10,520 bases of DNA, from assembly GCA_020025715.1 (NCBI GenBank), contig JAHHRQ010000065.1, positions 1 through 10,520 of the forward strand. The letters run 5' to 3'. The position numbers were made by a program, and so were the translations under genes. Position 1 is the stretch's first letter; the number at the start of each line of letters is the position of its first letter. This DNA comes from Oscillospiraceae bacterium (GTDB lineage Bacteria > Bacillota > Clostridia > Oscillospirales > Oscillospiraceae). Below are positions 1 through 7,243 of this stretch, one piece after another. The notes beneath the pieces were generated by a model. That model was not told the DNA's origin and ran no database searches. It worked only from the letters and a program-made list of their open reading frames with translations.

Positions 1-1395
1 AAAAAGCCCATTGTTGGCATTATTCCCACAGGGGATGAGCTGGTGCAGCCTTGCGAAAACCCAGAGCCGGGGGATATACTGGAATTTAACTCCTCAATTT
101 TTTCCTCCATGCTCACCGCATGGGGCGCAGAGGCCAAAGCCTACCCCATAGTGCGGGATGATTTCGAGAAAATAAAGGCGGCTGTGGAAACTGCCCTTAC
201 TCAGTGCGACATGGTGATTTTAAATGCGGGCTCTTCCGCCGGACGGGATGACTGCTCGGCTGATGTAATTGAGGCTCTCGGTGAAATTTCCTGCCACGGC
301 CTTGCCATAAAACCGGGAAAGCCTGCAATACTGGGCCTTTGCGGGGATAAGCCGGTGCTGGGTGTTCCCGGCTATCCGGTTTCGGGAATAATCGTTATAG
401 AAGAAATCTTAAAGCCTCTTATTGAAAGCTGGTTTCACAAAAACGGCGAGGGCAAAAAATATGCCGAGGCCGTACTTACAAAAAGTCTGGTCTCCGGCTT
501 TAAATACGAGGAATTTATAAGAACCCGCCTTGGTTATGTGGGAAACAAGCTTACCGCCTCACCCCTTAACCGTGGCAGCGGCGTTGTAAGCTCCTTTATG
601 AAAGCCGACGGTATTCTGGAAGTGCCGCAGGGCGTTGAGGGCTACGAGGCGGGAGATAAGGTTAAGGTAAGGCTTTTAAGAGACGAGGAAAGACTTAAAA
701 ACACCATTGTGGTTATAGGAAGTCATGACCCGCTGATAGATGAGCTTGCGGAAATTGTCCACAGACAGAACGAGAAAATCTTCCTCAGCTCCTCCCATGT
801 AGGCTCTATGGGCGGCATTATGGCAATACGTCGGGGAGAAGCCCACGCCGGAGGCTGTCACCTTTTAGATACGGAAACCGGGGAATATAATTTAAGCTAT
901 ATGCGCCGCTATTTCCCCAATCACGATGTGAAGCTTGTGCGCTGTGTAGGCAGACAGCAGGGGCTTATGATAAGCCGCGGCAATCCGCTGAATATTATGG
1001 GCTTTGAGGACATTGTAAAGGGCCGCTACGTAAACCGTCAGAAAGGCTCCGGCACCAGAATACTTGCCGACTACCTGAGAGAAAAGGCGGGGCTCAAGTG
1101 TGAGAGCATAAACGGCTGGGACAGGGAAGAGCTTACCCACACCTCAGTTGCAGCTCAGATTGCGGGAGGCTCTGCGGATTTCGGCCTTGGAATTTACTCT
1201 GCCGCAAAGCTTTATGACCTTGATTTTCTCCCCATTTGTATTGAGGAATATGACCTTATAATCCCCGATTACGCATGGGATACGGAAATTGTTCAAAACC
1301 TTATAAAAGCCCTGAAAAGCCGCATTTTCAGAGAGAAAATCACCGCCATGGGCGGCTATACTCTGGAAAATCCGGGAGAAATTATCCCATATTGA
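1..1395 (+). CDS. moeA: MoeA-type molybdopterin molybdotransferase fused to a PBP-like domain (5'-truncated)
   Basis: The frame is open from the first base, so the gene begins left of the window; 464 C-terminal residues are present. Residues about 3-150 are the MoeA molybdopterin-binding domain: GIIPTGDEL near the start, PGDILEFNS, the NAGSSAGRDD loop (75-84) where classical MoeA has a GGxSxG-type loop, KPGKP (105-109), and GVPGYPVS (121-128) matching the family's GLPGNPVS. Residues about 155-228 fit the C-terminal beta-barrel domain. Residues about 235-455 match the PBP-like domain found fused to MoeA in many clostridia and archaea (SHVGSMGG, HAGGCHL, NRQKGSGTR). MoeA inserts molybdate into adenylylated molybdopterin in the cytoplasm. 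The fused domain resembles molybdate/LysR substrate-binding folds and may sense or deliver oxyanion, which is inference. No terminator follows; the next promoter starts six bases after the TGA. The family is clear, the exact role of the fusion is not. Confidence 0.9.
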   Translation, partial: KKPIVGIIPTGDELVQPCENPEPGDILEFNSSIFSSMLTAWGAEAKAYPIVRDDFEKIKAAVETALTQCDMVILNAGSSAGRDDCSADVIEALGEISCHGLAIKPGKPAILGLCGDKPVLGVPGYPVSGIIVIEEILKPLIESWFHKNGEGKKYAEAVLTKSLVSGFKYEEFIRTRLGYVGNKLTASPLNRGSGVVSSFMKADGILEVPQGVEGYEAGDKVKVRLLRDEERLKNTIVVIGSHDPLIDELAEIVHRQNEKIFLSSSHVGSMGGIMAIRRGEAHAGGCHLLDTETGEYNLSYMRRYFPNHDVKLVRCVGRQQGLMISRGNPLNIMGFEDIVKGRYVNRQKGSGTRILADYLREKAGLKCESINGWDREELTHTSVAAQIAGGSADFGLGIYSAAKLYDLDFLPICIEEYDLIIPDYAWDTEIVQNLIKALKSRIFREKITAMGGYTLENPGEIIPY

Positions 1396-1400
1396 GGGAT

Positions 1401-1429
1401 TTGAAAATTTCGTTAAAACAGGGTATAAT
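1401..1429 (+). promoter_or_regulatory. Promoter of the thioesterase gene
   Basis: A -35 TTGAAA (1401-1406) and a perfect -10 TATAAT (1424-1429) are separated by the ideal 17 bases. Initiation is expected near 1436, giving a leader of about 23 bases before the ATG at 1459. The thioesterase therefore probably does not depend on read-through from moeA. Confidence 0.75.
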
Positions 1430-1458
1430 TAGAAAAAAATATTTGCAGAAGGTTAAAA

Positions 1459-2148
1459 ATGGAAGTTTATAAAAAAGAAATTCAGCTCACCGAGGAGCTT
1501 TCAACATCGGGACTTTTTAAAATCTTACAGCAGGTTTCCGCAGATCACTGCGAAATGCTGGACTACGGAATGGATAAGCTCTCTAAAAAGAACCTTATCT
1601 GGGTGGTGGCGAGACATTATGTGAGAGCCGAACGCTGGCCGGAAAAAGGCGAGAAGCTTTTCATTGACACATGGCCGGGAAAGACAAAGCACGTAATGTT
1701 CCCCAGATTTTACGTTATCCGCGACGAAAAGGGAGAAAAAATCATAGAGGCAAGCGCTATCTGGACTCTTGTGAATATGGAGAGCCGGAAGCTTGTTACC
1801 CCCAAGGAATATAAAATAGAGCTTGACGGAATTACCACCGGCGAGGAATGTAACAGACCCGGTGTTGTTAAAAAGTGGGAAACCACGGACAGCACAAGCT
1901 TTGTGGTGCCGGTGGAATATCAGGACGTAAACCGCCACATGAATAACACCCGCTATTACGAAATGTGCGAAAACTGCTTTAAGGAGCAGATACAGGGTAA
2001 GCACCTGTATGAAGCCACTACCGACTATGTTTCCGAGGCTCTTGTGGGCGAAAAAATCATGCTGTACTGGGGAGAGCAGGACGGGAAAGTTTATATAACC
2101 GGCGAAAACGATGGTACAGTGTTTAAAATGAATCTTGAATACAGATAA
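1459..2148 (+). CDS. Acyl-ACP thioesterase (FatA/FatB family, bacterial type)
   Basis: This 229-residue protein has the double hot-dog layout of the acyl-ACP thioesterase family (Pfam PF01643). It hydrolyses the thioester of acyl-ACP in the cytoplasm, releasing a free fatty acid and setting acyl chain length. The first hot-dog covers about residues 3-115, with NLIWVVARHYVRAERWP (45-61) and an acidic DTWPG motif (70-74) typical of the family. The second begins near 148 and carries the catalytic signature QDVNRHMNNTRYYE, supplying D156, N158 and H160; E193 in YVSEAL lies where plant FatB has its catalytic Glu. The length is usual for bacterial members, which lack the plant transit peptide. The ATG at 1459 is preceded by GAAGG at 1448-1452. 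The gene is monocistronic by its own promoter and terminator. Chain-length specificity cannot be read from the sequence. Confidence 0.9.
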   Translation: MEVYKKEIQLTEELSTSGLFKILQQVSADHCEMLDYGMDKLSKKNLIWVVARHYVRAERWPEKGEKLFIDTWPGKTKHVMFPRFYVIRDEKGEKIIEASAIWTLVNMESRKLVTPKEYKIELDGITTGEECNRPGVVKKWETTDSTSFVVPVEYQDVNRHMNNTRYYEMCENCFKEQIQGKHLYEATTDYVSEALVGEKIMLYWGEQDGKVYITGENDGTVFKMNLEYR

Positions 2149-2154
2149 AAAGAA

Positions 2155-2183
2155 CCGGAAGAACGTTTGTTCTTCCGGATTTT
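2155..2183. terminator. Bidirectional terminator between thioesterase and putP
   Basis: A perfect 10-bp stem (CCGGAAGAAC at 2155-2164 with its complement at 2169-2178) encloses a four-base GTTT loop. ATTTTT follows on the plus strand, and AAAAAG precedes it (2147-2152), giving a U-run on the minus transcript as well. It lies between two convergent genes and can end both. Confidence 0.9.
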
Positions 2184-2189
2184 TCTTGC

Positions 2190-3713
2190 TTAAATGCTTT
2201 TGAATTCTTCCACGATTTCATCATCGGGCTTTGCGGTGATAAGACTTACAACCACTATGGAAAGTGCGCTTATTATAAATGCGGGGAGCAGCTCGTACAC
2301 ATCCCATGAGCCGCCAAGGGGACGGACAAGGTATTTCCAGATAAAGACGGTTACGCCGCCGGAAACCATTCCGGCAAGAGCGCCGTATTTGTTGGTGCGC
2401 TTCCAGAAAAGGGAGAAGAGCATCAGTGCGCCGAAGGCGGCACCGAAGCCTGCCCATGCAAAGGAGACAATGCCGAAAACGGAGCTTTCGGGATTTCTGG
2501 CAAGGAGTACGCCCAGAACTGCAACCACGAATACGGTTACCCTGGCTACCCGCATTTCCTGCTTGTTTGTAAGCTCAATGTGGAAAACTCCCTTTAAAAT
2601 GTTGTGGGAGATGCTGGATGCGGAGGCGAGGAGCTGGGCGTCGGCGGTGGACATGGTGGAGGCCAGGATACCTGCGAGAACAAGACCTGCAAGCAGAGCG
2701 GGAACAAAGCCGGATTTGCTCAGCAGAGAAGAAATTCTGACCAGAATAGCTTCTGCGTCTGAGGCGGTTTCAAAGGGAGCAATAGCGCCCACGTTGCTCA
2801 TGGCGTAGCCCACAAAGCCGATGATTATTGCAACGGTCATGGAGATAACCACCCACACGGTTCCTATTCTGCGGGAAACGGTGAGCTTTTCTCCGTCCTC
2901 AATAGCCATAAAGTGGTTTAAAATGTGGGGCATACCGAAGTAACCCAGACCCCATGCAAGGGTGGAAACCACGGACACAAAGCCGTAATTTGAAAAGCTT
3001 TTTGAAACAATATCGGTGCTGTGGCTCATATCGAGATATCCGGGGAGGGCTTTGGCGTTATCTATAACCGTACTCCAGCCGCCGGCCTGATCAATGCCGA
3101 ACACAAGGATAATCACCAGTGCGGCCGTCATTACAAGGCTCTGAATAAGGCTTGTAACGGAGGCTGCCATAAAGCCGCCCATGGCGCAGTAGGCCACAAT
3201 AACAGCCGCGCTTATAATCATTGCGGACATGTAATTTACATCAAAAAGGTTTGTAAACAGCTTTCCGCAGGCGGCAAAGCCGGAAGCGGTGTAGGGGATG
3301 AAGAAGATAATTATTATAAGGGCGGCAATGCCTTCTATAAGACCGCTTTTATCTCTGTATCTGCGGGAGAAAAAGTCGGGAATGGTAATTGCGCCCAGAC
3401 TTGCAGAGTAGCGGCGAAGCCTTTTTGCAACTATGAGCCAGTTTAAATAAGTGCCCAGAGCAAGGCCGATTACTGTCCATGTGGCATCTGCCATACCGTA
3501 GAAATAGGCAAGACCCGGAACACCCATTAAAAGCCAGCTGGACATGTCGGAGGCCTCGGTGCTGAGAGCAACTACCACAGGACCGAGCTTTCTGCCGCCC
3601 AGATAGAAGTCTCCGGCGCTGTTATTCCGTTTGCAATACATGAAGCCTATTAAAAGCATTCCTAAAAGATAAACCGCAATAGCAGCTATTATACATATTT
3701 CTGCACTCGTCAT
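2190..3713 (-). CDS. putP: Sodium:solute symporter, sodium/proline type
   Basis: This 507-residue integral membrane protein belongs to the sodium:solute symporter family (SSF) and is closest to PutP, which imports L-proline with Na+ across the cytoplasmic membrane. About 13 hydrophobic segments are visible, the usual SSF number and length. Family landmarks in order: FYLGGRKLGPVVVALSTEASDMSSWLLMG (36-64) with D56 equivalent to the Na+-binding Asp55 of E. coli PutP; ITIPDFFSRRYRDKS (109-123); FFIPYTASG (137-145); and GILASTMSTADAQLLASAS (348-366), whose S355/T356 match the Na+-ligand Ser340/Thr341. The ATG at 3713 has an AAGGAGA ribosome binding site at 3727-3721. The gene is transcribed divergently from a LysR-type regulator. 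The substrate is probably proline, but related SSF members carry other amino or organic acids, so specificity is inferred from similarity only. Confidence 0.92.
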   Translation of the reverse strand: MTSAEICIIAAIAVYLLGMLLIGFMYCKRNNSAGDFYLGGRKLGPVVVALSTEASDMSSWLLMGVPGLAYFYGMADATWTVIGLALGTYLNWLIVAKRLRRYSASLGAITIPDFFSRRYRDKSGLIEGIAALIIIIFFIPYTASGFAACGKLFTNLFDVNYMSAMIISAAVIVAYCAMGGFMAASVTSLIQSLVMTAALVIILVFGIDQAGGWSTVIDNAKALPGYLDMSHSTDIVSKSFSNYGFVSVVSTLAWGLGYFGMPHILNHFMAIEDGEKLTVSRRIGTVWVVISMTVAIIIGFVGYAMSNVGAIAPFETASDAEAILVRISSLLSKSGFVPALLAGLVLAGILASTMSTADAQLLASASSISHNILKGVFHIELTNKQEMRVARVTVFVVAVLGVLLARNPESSVFGIVSFAWAGFGAAFGALMLFSLFWKRTNKYGALAGMVSGGVTVFIWKYLVRPLGGSWDVYELLPAFIISALSIVVVSLITAKPDDEIVEEFKSI

Positions 3714-3743
3714 ATAAATCTCTCCTTAACTAACTTGTGCCTG

Positions 3744-3772
3744 ATTATACAGGATATTTAAGCAATTAAACG
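3744..3772 (-). promoter_or_regulatory. Candidate putP promoter
   Basis: On the minus strand a perfect TATAAT (3749-3744) lies about 30 bases upstream of the putP ATG, with a TG pair directly adjoining it. The -35 region at the proper distance (near 3767-3772) is a poor match, so the promoter may need an activator or may be weak. Confidence 0.45.
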
Positions 3773-3793
3773 GAGAAAATGTGGCCTGAGGGC

Positions 3794-3821
3794 TTGAAAA
3801 AACCGTTTTCAGGCTTATAAT
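3794..3821 (+). promoter_or_regulatory. Promoter of the lysR-type gene
   Basis: TTGAAA (3794-3799) and TATAAT (3816-3821) are separated by 16 bases, placing initiation near 3828 and leaving a leader of about 50 bases before the ATG at 3880. The -10 box overlaps a dyad (ATAAT-N4-ATTAT, 3817-3830), a plausible autoregulatory operator. Confidence 0.6.
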
Positions 3822-3868
3822 ATGAATTATCTTTATTGAAACTATACTAACATGAAAATAATTCATAT
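3820..3868. repeat. 11-bp inverted repeat in the putP/lysR intergenic region
   Basis: ATATGAATTAT at 3820-3830 is repeated in exact inverse orientation at 3858-3868, with 27 bases between. The left arm overlaps the lysR -10 box and the right arm ends one base before the AGAGG ribosome binding site. Arms about 38 bp apart (centre to centre), between three and four helical turns, would suit a dimer-of-dimers LysR regulator. Composition is A/T-rich, so chance is not excluded. Confidence 0.5.
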
Positions 3869-3879
3869 AAGAGGTTAAT

Positions 3880-4764
3880 ATGAACAGAATAAATCTTGCA
3901 AAATATGAGTGCCTTATGACGGTGATTGAGCTTGGAAGTGTGACAAGAGCTGCTGAAAAACTCAGCCTTACCCAGTCTGCCGTAAGCCACAGCATTTCAA
4001 GCCTTGAAGAAGAGCTGGGCTTTGCGGTTTTAAAAAGGGGCAGAGGGGGAGTATGGCTGACAGAAGAAGGGGAAAAGCTTCTCCCTGCCGTAAGGGGACT
4101 TTTAAACTCCGCCGAGCGCTTAAATCAGCTTGCAAATTCCATAAGAGGCCTTGAAACCGGCCTTGTGCGTATAGGTTCCTTTACCTCCGTTGCCGTTCAC
4201 TGGCTGCCTACCATACTGAAAGAATTTCAGGCCGACTACCCGAACGTGGAGTTTAAGCTTCTAAACGGCGACTATCACGACGTTGAGCAGTGGCTTTCCG
4301 ACGGAAGTGTGGATATAGGCTTTGTCAGTATGCCCTGCGGGGTTGACTGCCCATGTACCGCCCTTATGGAGGACAGGCTTTTTGCCATACTGCCGGAAAA
4401 CAGCCGCTTTAAAAACTACCCTAAATTCCCCCTTGTGGAGTGCGAAACGGAGCCGTTTATAAGCCTTCTTGAAAGCTCCGACCATGATGCAAGACGAGCC
4501 CTTGAGGCGGCGGGAGTAAAGCCGAATGTCCGCTTTTACACCAAGGATGACTACGCCGTAATAGCCATGGTAGAGCAGGGACTGGGCATAAGCATAATGC
4601 CGGAGCTGCTTTTAAAGGGCCGCCGTGATAAGCTCCAGATTCTGCCGCTTATACCTGAGGCAAAGCGCACAATCGGAATGGCTGTGGCAGCGGGGGAAAA
4701 AGCCTCTCCGGTTACAAGAAAATTCGCAGATTATGTACTAAGATATGTAAAAAAACAAATCTGA
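3880..4764 (+). CDS. LysR-family transcriptional regulator
   Basis: This 294-residue protein has the standard LysR layout and length. Residues 6-65 form the winged helix-turn-helix: ECLMTVIELGSVTRAAEKLSLTQSAVSHSISSLEEELGF carries the typical AAxxLxxxQSAVSxxIxxLExxLG pattern. A linker helix (66-90) follows, then a substrate-binding domain from about 91 to 290, beginning GLVRIGSFTSVAVHWLP and containing EQGLGISIMP (232-241). The protein binds DNA in the cytoplasm as an effector-responsive oligomer. The ATG at 3880 follows AGAGG at 3870-3874. It is divergent from the putP-type symporter, and LysR proteins often control divergent neighbours and themselves; control of putP is therefore a reasonable inference, not shown. 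The effector is unknown. No clear terminator lies between this gene and the nfn promoter, so read-through into nfnA is possible. Confidence 0.92.
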   Translation: MNRINLAKYECLMTVIELGSVTRAAEKLSLTQSAVSHSISSLEEELGFAVLKRGRGGVWLTEEGEKLLPAVRGLLNSAERLNQLANSIRGLETGLVRIGSFTSVAVHWLPTILKEFQADYPNVEFKLLNGDYHDVEQWLSDGSVDIGFVSMPCGVDCPCTALMEDRLFAILPENSRFKNYPKFPLVECETEPFISLLESSDHDARRALEAAGVKPNVRFYTKDDYAVIAMVEQGLGISIMPELLLKGRRDKLQILPLIPEAKRTIGMAVAAGEKASPVTRKFADYVLRYVKKQI

Positions 4765-4825
4765 AATGTATAGTTTTGTGCATATTGATGGTTTATAATA
4801 ATTGAACAGTAAAGTAATATTCTAT

Positions 4826-4854
4826 TTGACTTTAGTATAACGCTAAGGTAAAAT
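4826..4854 (+). promoter_or_regulatory. nfnAB promoter with an internal dyad
   Basis: TTGACT (4826-4831) and TAAAAT (4849-4854) are separated by 17 bases, giving a near-consensus housekeeping promoter with initiation near 4861. Between the two boxes sits the dyad TTAG-N7-CTAA (4832-4846), where a bound repressor would block RNA polymerase. A further isolated TATAAT at 4794-4799 has no good -35 box. Confidence 0.7.
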
Positions 4855-4893
4855 GGTGAGGTACAGGGTATATTATATAACAGAGGTGTTTAC

Positions 4894-5748
4894 ATGTATA
4901 AAGTTATTACAAAAAGATTTTTGAACGAGGCAAAGACCATATGCCTGTTTGAGATTGAGGCACCCCTCATCGCCAGACATGCACAGGCCGGTCAGTTTGT
5001 TATCTTCCGCCTGGATGAGCAGGGCGAGCGTGTGCCTGTTTCCGTTGCGGGCTGGGACAGAGAAAAAGGAACTGTTACCGTTATGGTTCAGGCCGCCGGA
5101 CGTACTACTAAGATGCTCCACACTGTTGAGCAGGGCGACTATATCACCGATATTGTGGGCCCCCTCGGTCATGCTACCGATATGGAAGGCTTAAAGAAAG
5201 TGGCAGTTGTCGGCGGCGGCGTCGGCTGTGCCATTGCCTACCCCATTGCTAAGGAAATGCATGAAAGAGGTATTGACGTTACCATGATTGCAGGCTTCAG
5301 AAGCAAGGATATTGTTATCCTTGAGGATGAGATGAAGGCTGCTTCCAATAAACTTATTATATGCACCGATGACGGTTCCTTCGGTCAGAAGGGCTTTACC
5401 ACTCAGTTCCTCAAGGACGAGATTGAAGCCGGTGCAAACTTCGACAGAGTTATTGCTATCGGCCCGGACATCATGATGAAGTTCGTTGCCGAAACCACCA
5501 GACCCTACGGCATCAAGACCATTATTTCCCTCGACCCCATTATGGTTGACGGTACCGGCATGTGCGGCGGCTGCCGTGTAATTGTGGGCGGAGAAGTTAA
5601 GTTTGCCTGTGTTGACGGACCTGACTTTGATGCTCATCAGGTAGACTTTGATTCCCTCATCAAGCGCTCCGCTTTCTACAAGGAAGAGGAAACTGAACTG
5701 GGCAAGCATATCTGCAGAATGACTGGAGGTAAACGCAGCAATGGCTAA
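4894..5748 (+). CDS. nfnA: NADH-dependent reduced ferredoxin:NADP+ oxidoreductase, subunit A
   Basis: This 284-residue subunit resembles ferredoxin-NADP+ reductase and matches NfnA, also called SudB (sulfide dehydrogenase subunit beta). Residues 1-98 are the FAD-binding barrel (ERVPVSVAGWD at 45-55, GPLGHATD at 89-96). Residues 101-215 form the NAD(H)-binding Rossmann domain (VAVVGGGVGCAIAYPIAK, 103-120). The C-terminal DGTGMCGGC...FACVDGPDFDAH segment carries C224, C227 and C239 plus D219, the unusual Asp/Cys3 [2Fe-2S] ligand set described for NfnA. With NfnB it couples NADH and reduced ferredoxin oxidation to NADP+ reduction by flavin-based electron bifurcation, reversibly, in the cytoplasm. 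The ATG at 4894 has AGAGGTG at 4883-4889. Its end overlaps nfnB by 8 bases, indicating one operon with translational coupling. Codon use suggests high expression. Orthology rests on both subunits being adjacent and all ligands intact. Confidence 0.93.
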   Translation: MYKVITKRFLNEAKTICLFEIEAPLIARHAQAGQFVIFRLDEQGERVPVSVAGWDREKGTVTVMVQAAGRTTKMLHTVEQGDYITDIVGPLGHATDMEGLKKVAVVGGGVGCAIAYPIAKEMHERGIDVTMIAGFRSKDIVILEDEMKAASNKLIICTDDGSFGQKGFTTQFLKDEIEAGANFDRVIAIGPDIMMKFVAETTRPYGIKTIISLDPIMVDGTGMCGGCRVIVGGEVKFACVDGPDFDAHQVDFDSLIKRSAFYKEEETELGKHICRMTGGKRSNG

Positions 5749-7162
5749 TATGAAAATGACAAAGAATCCCATGCCCGAGCAGGACCCTCAGGTCCGTAAC
5801 CACAACTTTGAAGAGGTTGCTCTGGGCTACACTCCCGAAATGGCAATAGATGAGGCTAAGCGCTGCCTTAACTGCCGCGATCCTCGCTGCCGTACCGGCT
5901 GCCCTGTTTCCGTCCGCATCCCTGAGTTTATCGCAAAGGTTGCAGAGGGCGATTTTGATGCAGCTTACGATATTATTACCTCCACCAACTCCCTGCCTGC
6001 TGTCTGCGGCCGTGTATGCCCTCAGGAAAAGCAGTGCGAGAGCAAGTGCGTCCGCGGTATTAAGGGTGAGAGCGTCGGCATAGGCAGACTGGAGCGCTTC
6101 GTTGCAGACTACCACATGAATAAGGCTGATAAGCCCGCTGTTACCGCTCCCGCTTCCAACGGTCACAAGATTGCCGTTGTCGGTTCCGGCCCTGCCGGCC
6201 TTACCTGCGCCGGCGACCTGCGTAAGATGGGCTACGATGTTGATATTTACGAAGCTTTCCACAAGGCAGGCGGCGTTCTGGTATACGGTATTCCTCAGTT
6301 CCGTCTCCCCAAGGAGATCGTTGCAGCTGAGATTGAAAACCTGAAGGCAATGGGCGTCAACGTTATTACTAACGCTGTTATCGGCCGTTCCCTTACCGTA
6401 GACGAGCTGTTCGAGGACGGCTACGAGGCTGTGTTCATCGGCTCCGGTGCAGGTCTGCCTCAGTTCCTCCACATCCCCGGCGAAAATATGCTGGGCGTTT
6501 ACTCCGCAAACGAGTTCCTCACCCGTGTAAACCTGATGAAGGCTTACAGAGATGACTACGATACACCTATAAAGAAGTTCAAGAACGTGGCTATTGTCGG
6601 CGGCGGCAACGTTGCTATGGACGCTGCAAGAGTTGCAAAGCGTCTGGGCGCTGACAATGTTTACATCACCTACCGCCGCGGTAAAGACGAGCTCCCTGCC
6701 CGTAAGGAAGAGGTTGAGCACGCCGAGGCAGAGGGCATTGAGTTCACCCTGCTTAATAACCCTGCTCAGATCGTCGGTGATGAAGAAGGCAGAGTTACCG
6801 GTATTGAGCTTGTCCGTCAGGAGCTTGGTGAGCCCGATGCAAAGGGCCGCCGCCGTCCTCAGCCTATTGAGGGCAGCAACTGGGTTCTTCCCTGCGACGC
6901 TGTTGTTATCGCTATCGGTACCAGCCCCAACCCCCTGATTAAGTCCACTACCAAGAACCTTGATACCACTCCCAAGGGCGGTATTGCAGCTGACGACAAG
7001 GGCAAAACCTCCCGCGAGGGCGTTTTCGCCGGCGGCGACGCTGTTACCGGTGCCGCTACCGTTATCCTTGCTATGGGCGCAGGTAAGACCGGCGCAAAGA
7101 GCATTGACGCTTACATAAAGAAAAAATCTGCTCCCGAAACCACAAGCAAGAAAAGAAAATAA
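5741..7162 (+). CDS. nfnB: NADH-dependent reduced ferredoxin:NADP+ oxidoreductase, subunit B (GltD-like)
   Basis: This 473-residue protein belongs to the GltD-like flavoprotein family and is often labelled glutamate synthase small subunit, homotetrameric GltA, or SudA. No large glutamate synthase subunit adjoins it, while nfnA does, so NfnB is the better name. Residues 36-110 hold the two-[4Fe-4S] module: C42, C45, C50, C54 and C89, C93, C99, C103. An FAD-binding GSGPAG motif (148-153) follows KIAVV, a second Rossmann motif IVGGGNVAMDAARVAKRLGA (285-304) binds NADP(H), and the C-terminal GGDAVTGAATVILAMGAGKTGA (431-452) is the conserved FAD-domain end. This subunit holds the bifurcating FAD and takes electrons from ferredoxin. 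GGAGG at 5725-5729 precedes the ATG at 5741; a second in-frame ATG at 5750 is less likely. Arginines are mostly CGT/CGC, unlike neighbouring genes. The end is sealed by the terminator at 7176-7205. Confidence 0.93.
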   Translation: MANMKMTKNPMPEQDPQVRNHNFEEVALGYTPEMAIDEAKRCLNCRDPRCRTGCPVSVRIPEFIAKVAEGDFDAAYDIITSTNSLPAVCGRVCPQEKQCESKCVRGIKGESVGIGRLERFVADYHMNKADKPAVTAPASNGHKIAVVGSGPAGLTCAGDLRKMGYDVDIYEAFHKAGGVLVYGIPQFRLPKEIVAAEIENLKAMGVNVITNAVIGRSLTVDELFEDGYEAVFIGSGAGLPQFLHIPGENMLGVYSANEFLTRVNLMKAYRDDYDTPIKKFKNVAIVGGGNVAMDAARVAKRLGADNVYITYRRGKDELPARKEEVEHAEAEGIEFTLLNNPAQIVGDEEGRVTGIELVRQELGEPDAKGRRRPQPIEGSNWVLPCDAVVIAIGTSPNPLIKSTTKNLDTTPKGGIAADDKGKTSREGVFAGGDAVTGAATVILAMGAGKTGAKSIDAYIKKKSAPETTSKKRK

Positions 7163-7175
7163 GCTTTAAAAAATT

Positions 7176-7205
7176 ATCCCCTCCGATTTTCGGAGGGGAT
7201 TTTTT
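7176..7205. terminator. Bidirectional terminator between nfnB and the sleB-like gene
   Basis: A perfect 11-bp stem (ATCCCCTCCGA at 7176-7186, complement at 7190-7200) with a TTT loop is followed by TTTTT on the plus strand. It is preceded by AAAAAA (7168-7173), which gives a U-run on the minus transcript. It serves both convergent genes. Confidence 0.92.
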
Positions 7206-7243
7206 ACGGGATTATAAAGGAAGGATTATGGATTTTCAATAGA

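Noticed and set aside
43..45. GTG at 43 as the start of the moeA-type gene
   Set aside because: The frame is open to base 1 and the preceding residues (PIVGIIPTGDEL) are conserved MoeA sequence, so the true start is outside the window.
1525..2004. 159-codon open frame on the minus strand within the thioesterase gene
   Set aside because: It is antisense to a gene with an intact catalytic signature, with no start signal or domain.
2194..2808. 204-codon open frame on the plus strand within putP
   Set aside because: It is antisense to a clear symporter gene and low in hydrophobic or domain-like patterns; a shadow frame.
3726..3995. 89-codon minus-strand frame spanning the putP/lysR intergenic region
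   Set aside because: It overlaps the start of lysR in antisense and covers the divergent promoters; there is no binding site or family resemblance.
5191..5772. 193-codon open frame on the minus strand within nfnA
   Set aside because: It is entirely antisense to nfnA, and its composition mirrors the codons of the real gene.
5660..6721. 353-codon open frame on the minus strand across nfnA and nfnB
   Set aside because: It is antisense to two well-supported genes, has no recognisable domain or ribosome binding site, and is explained by the biased codon use of nfnB.
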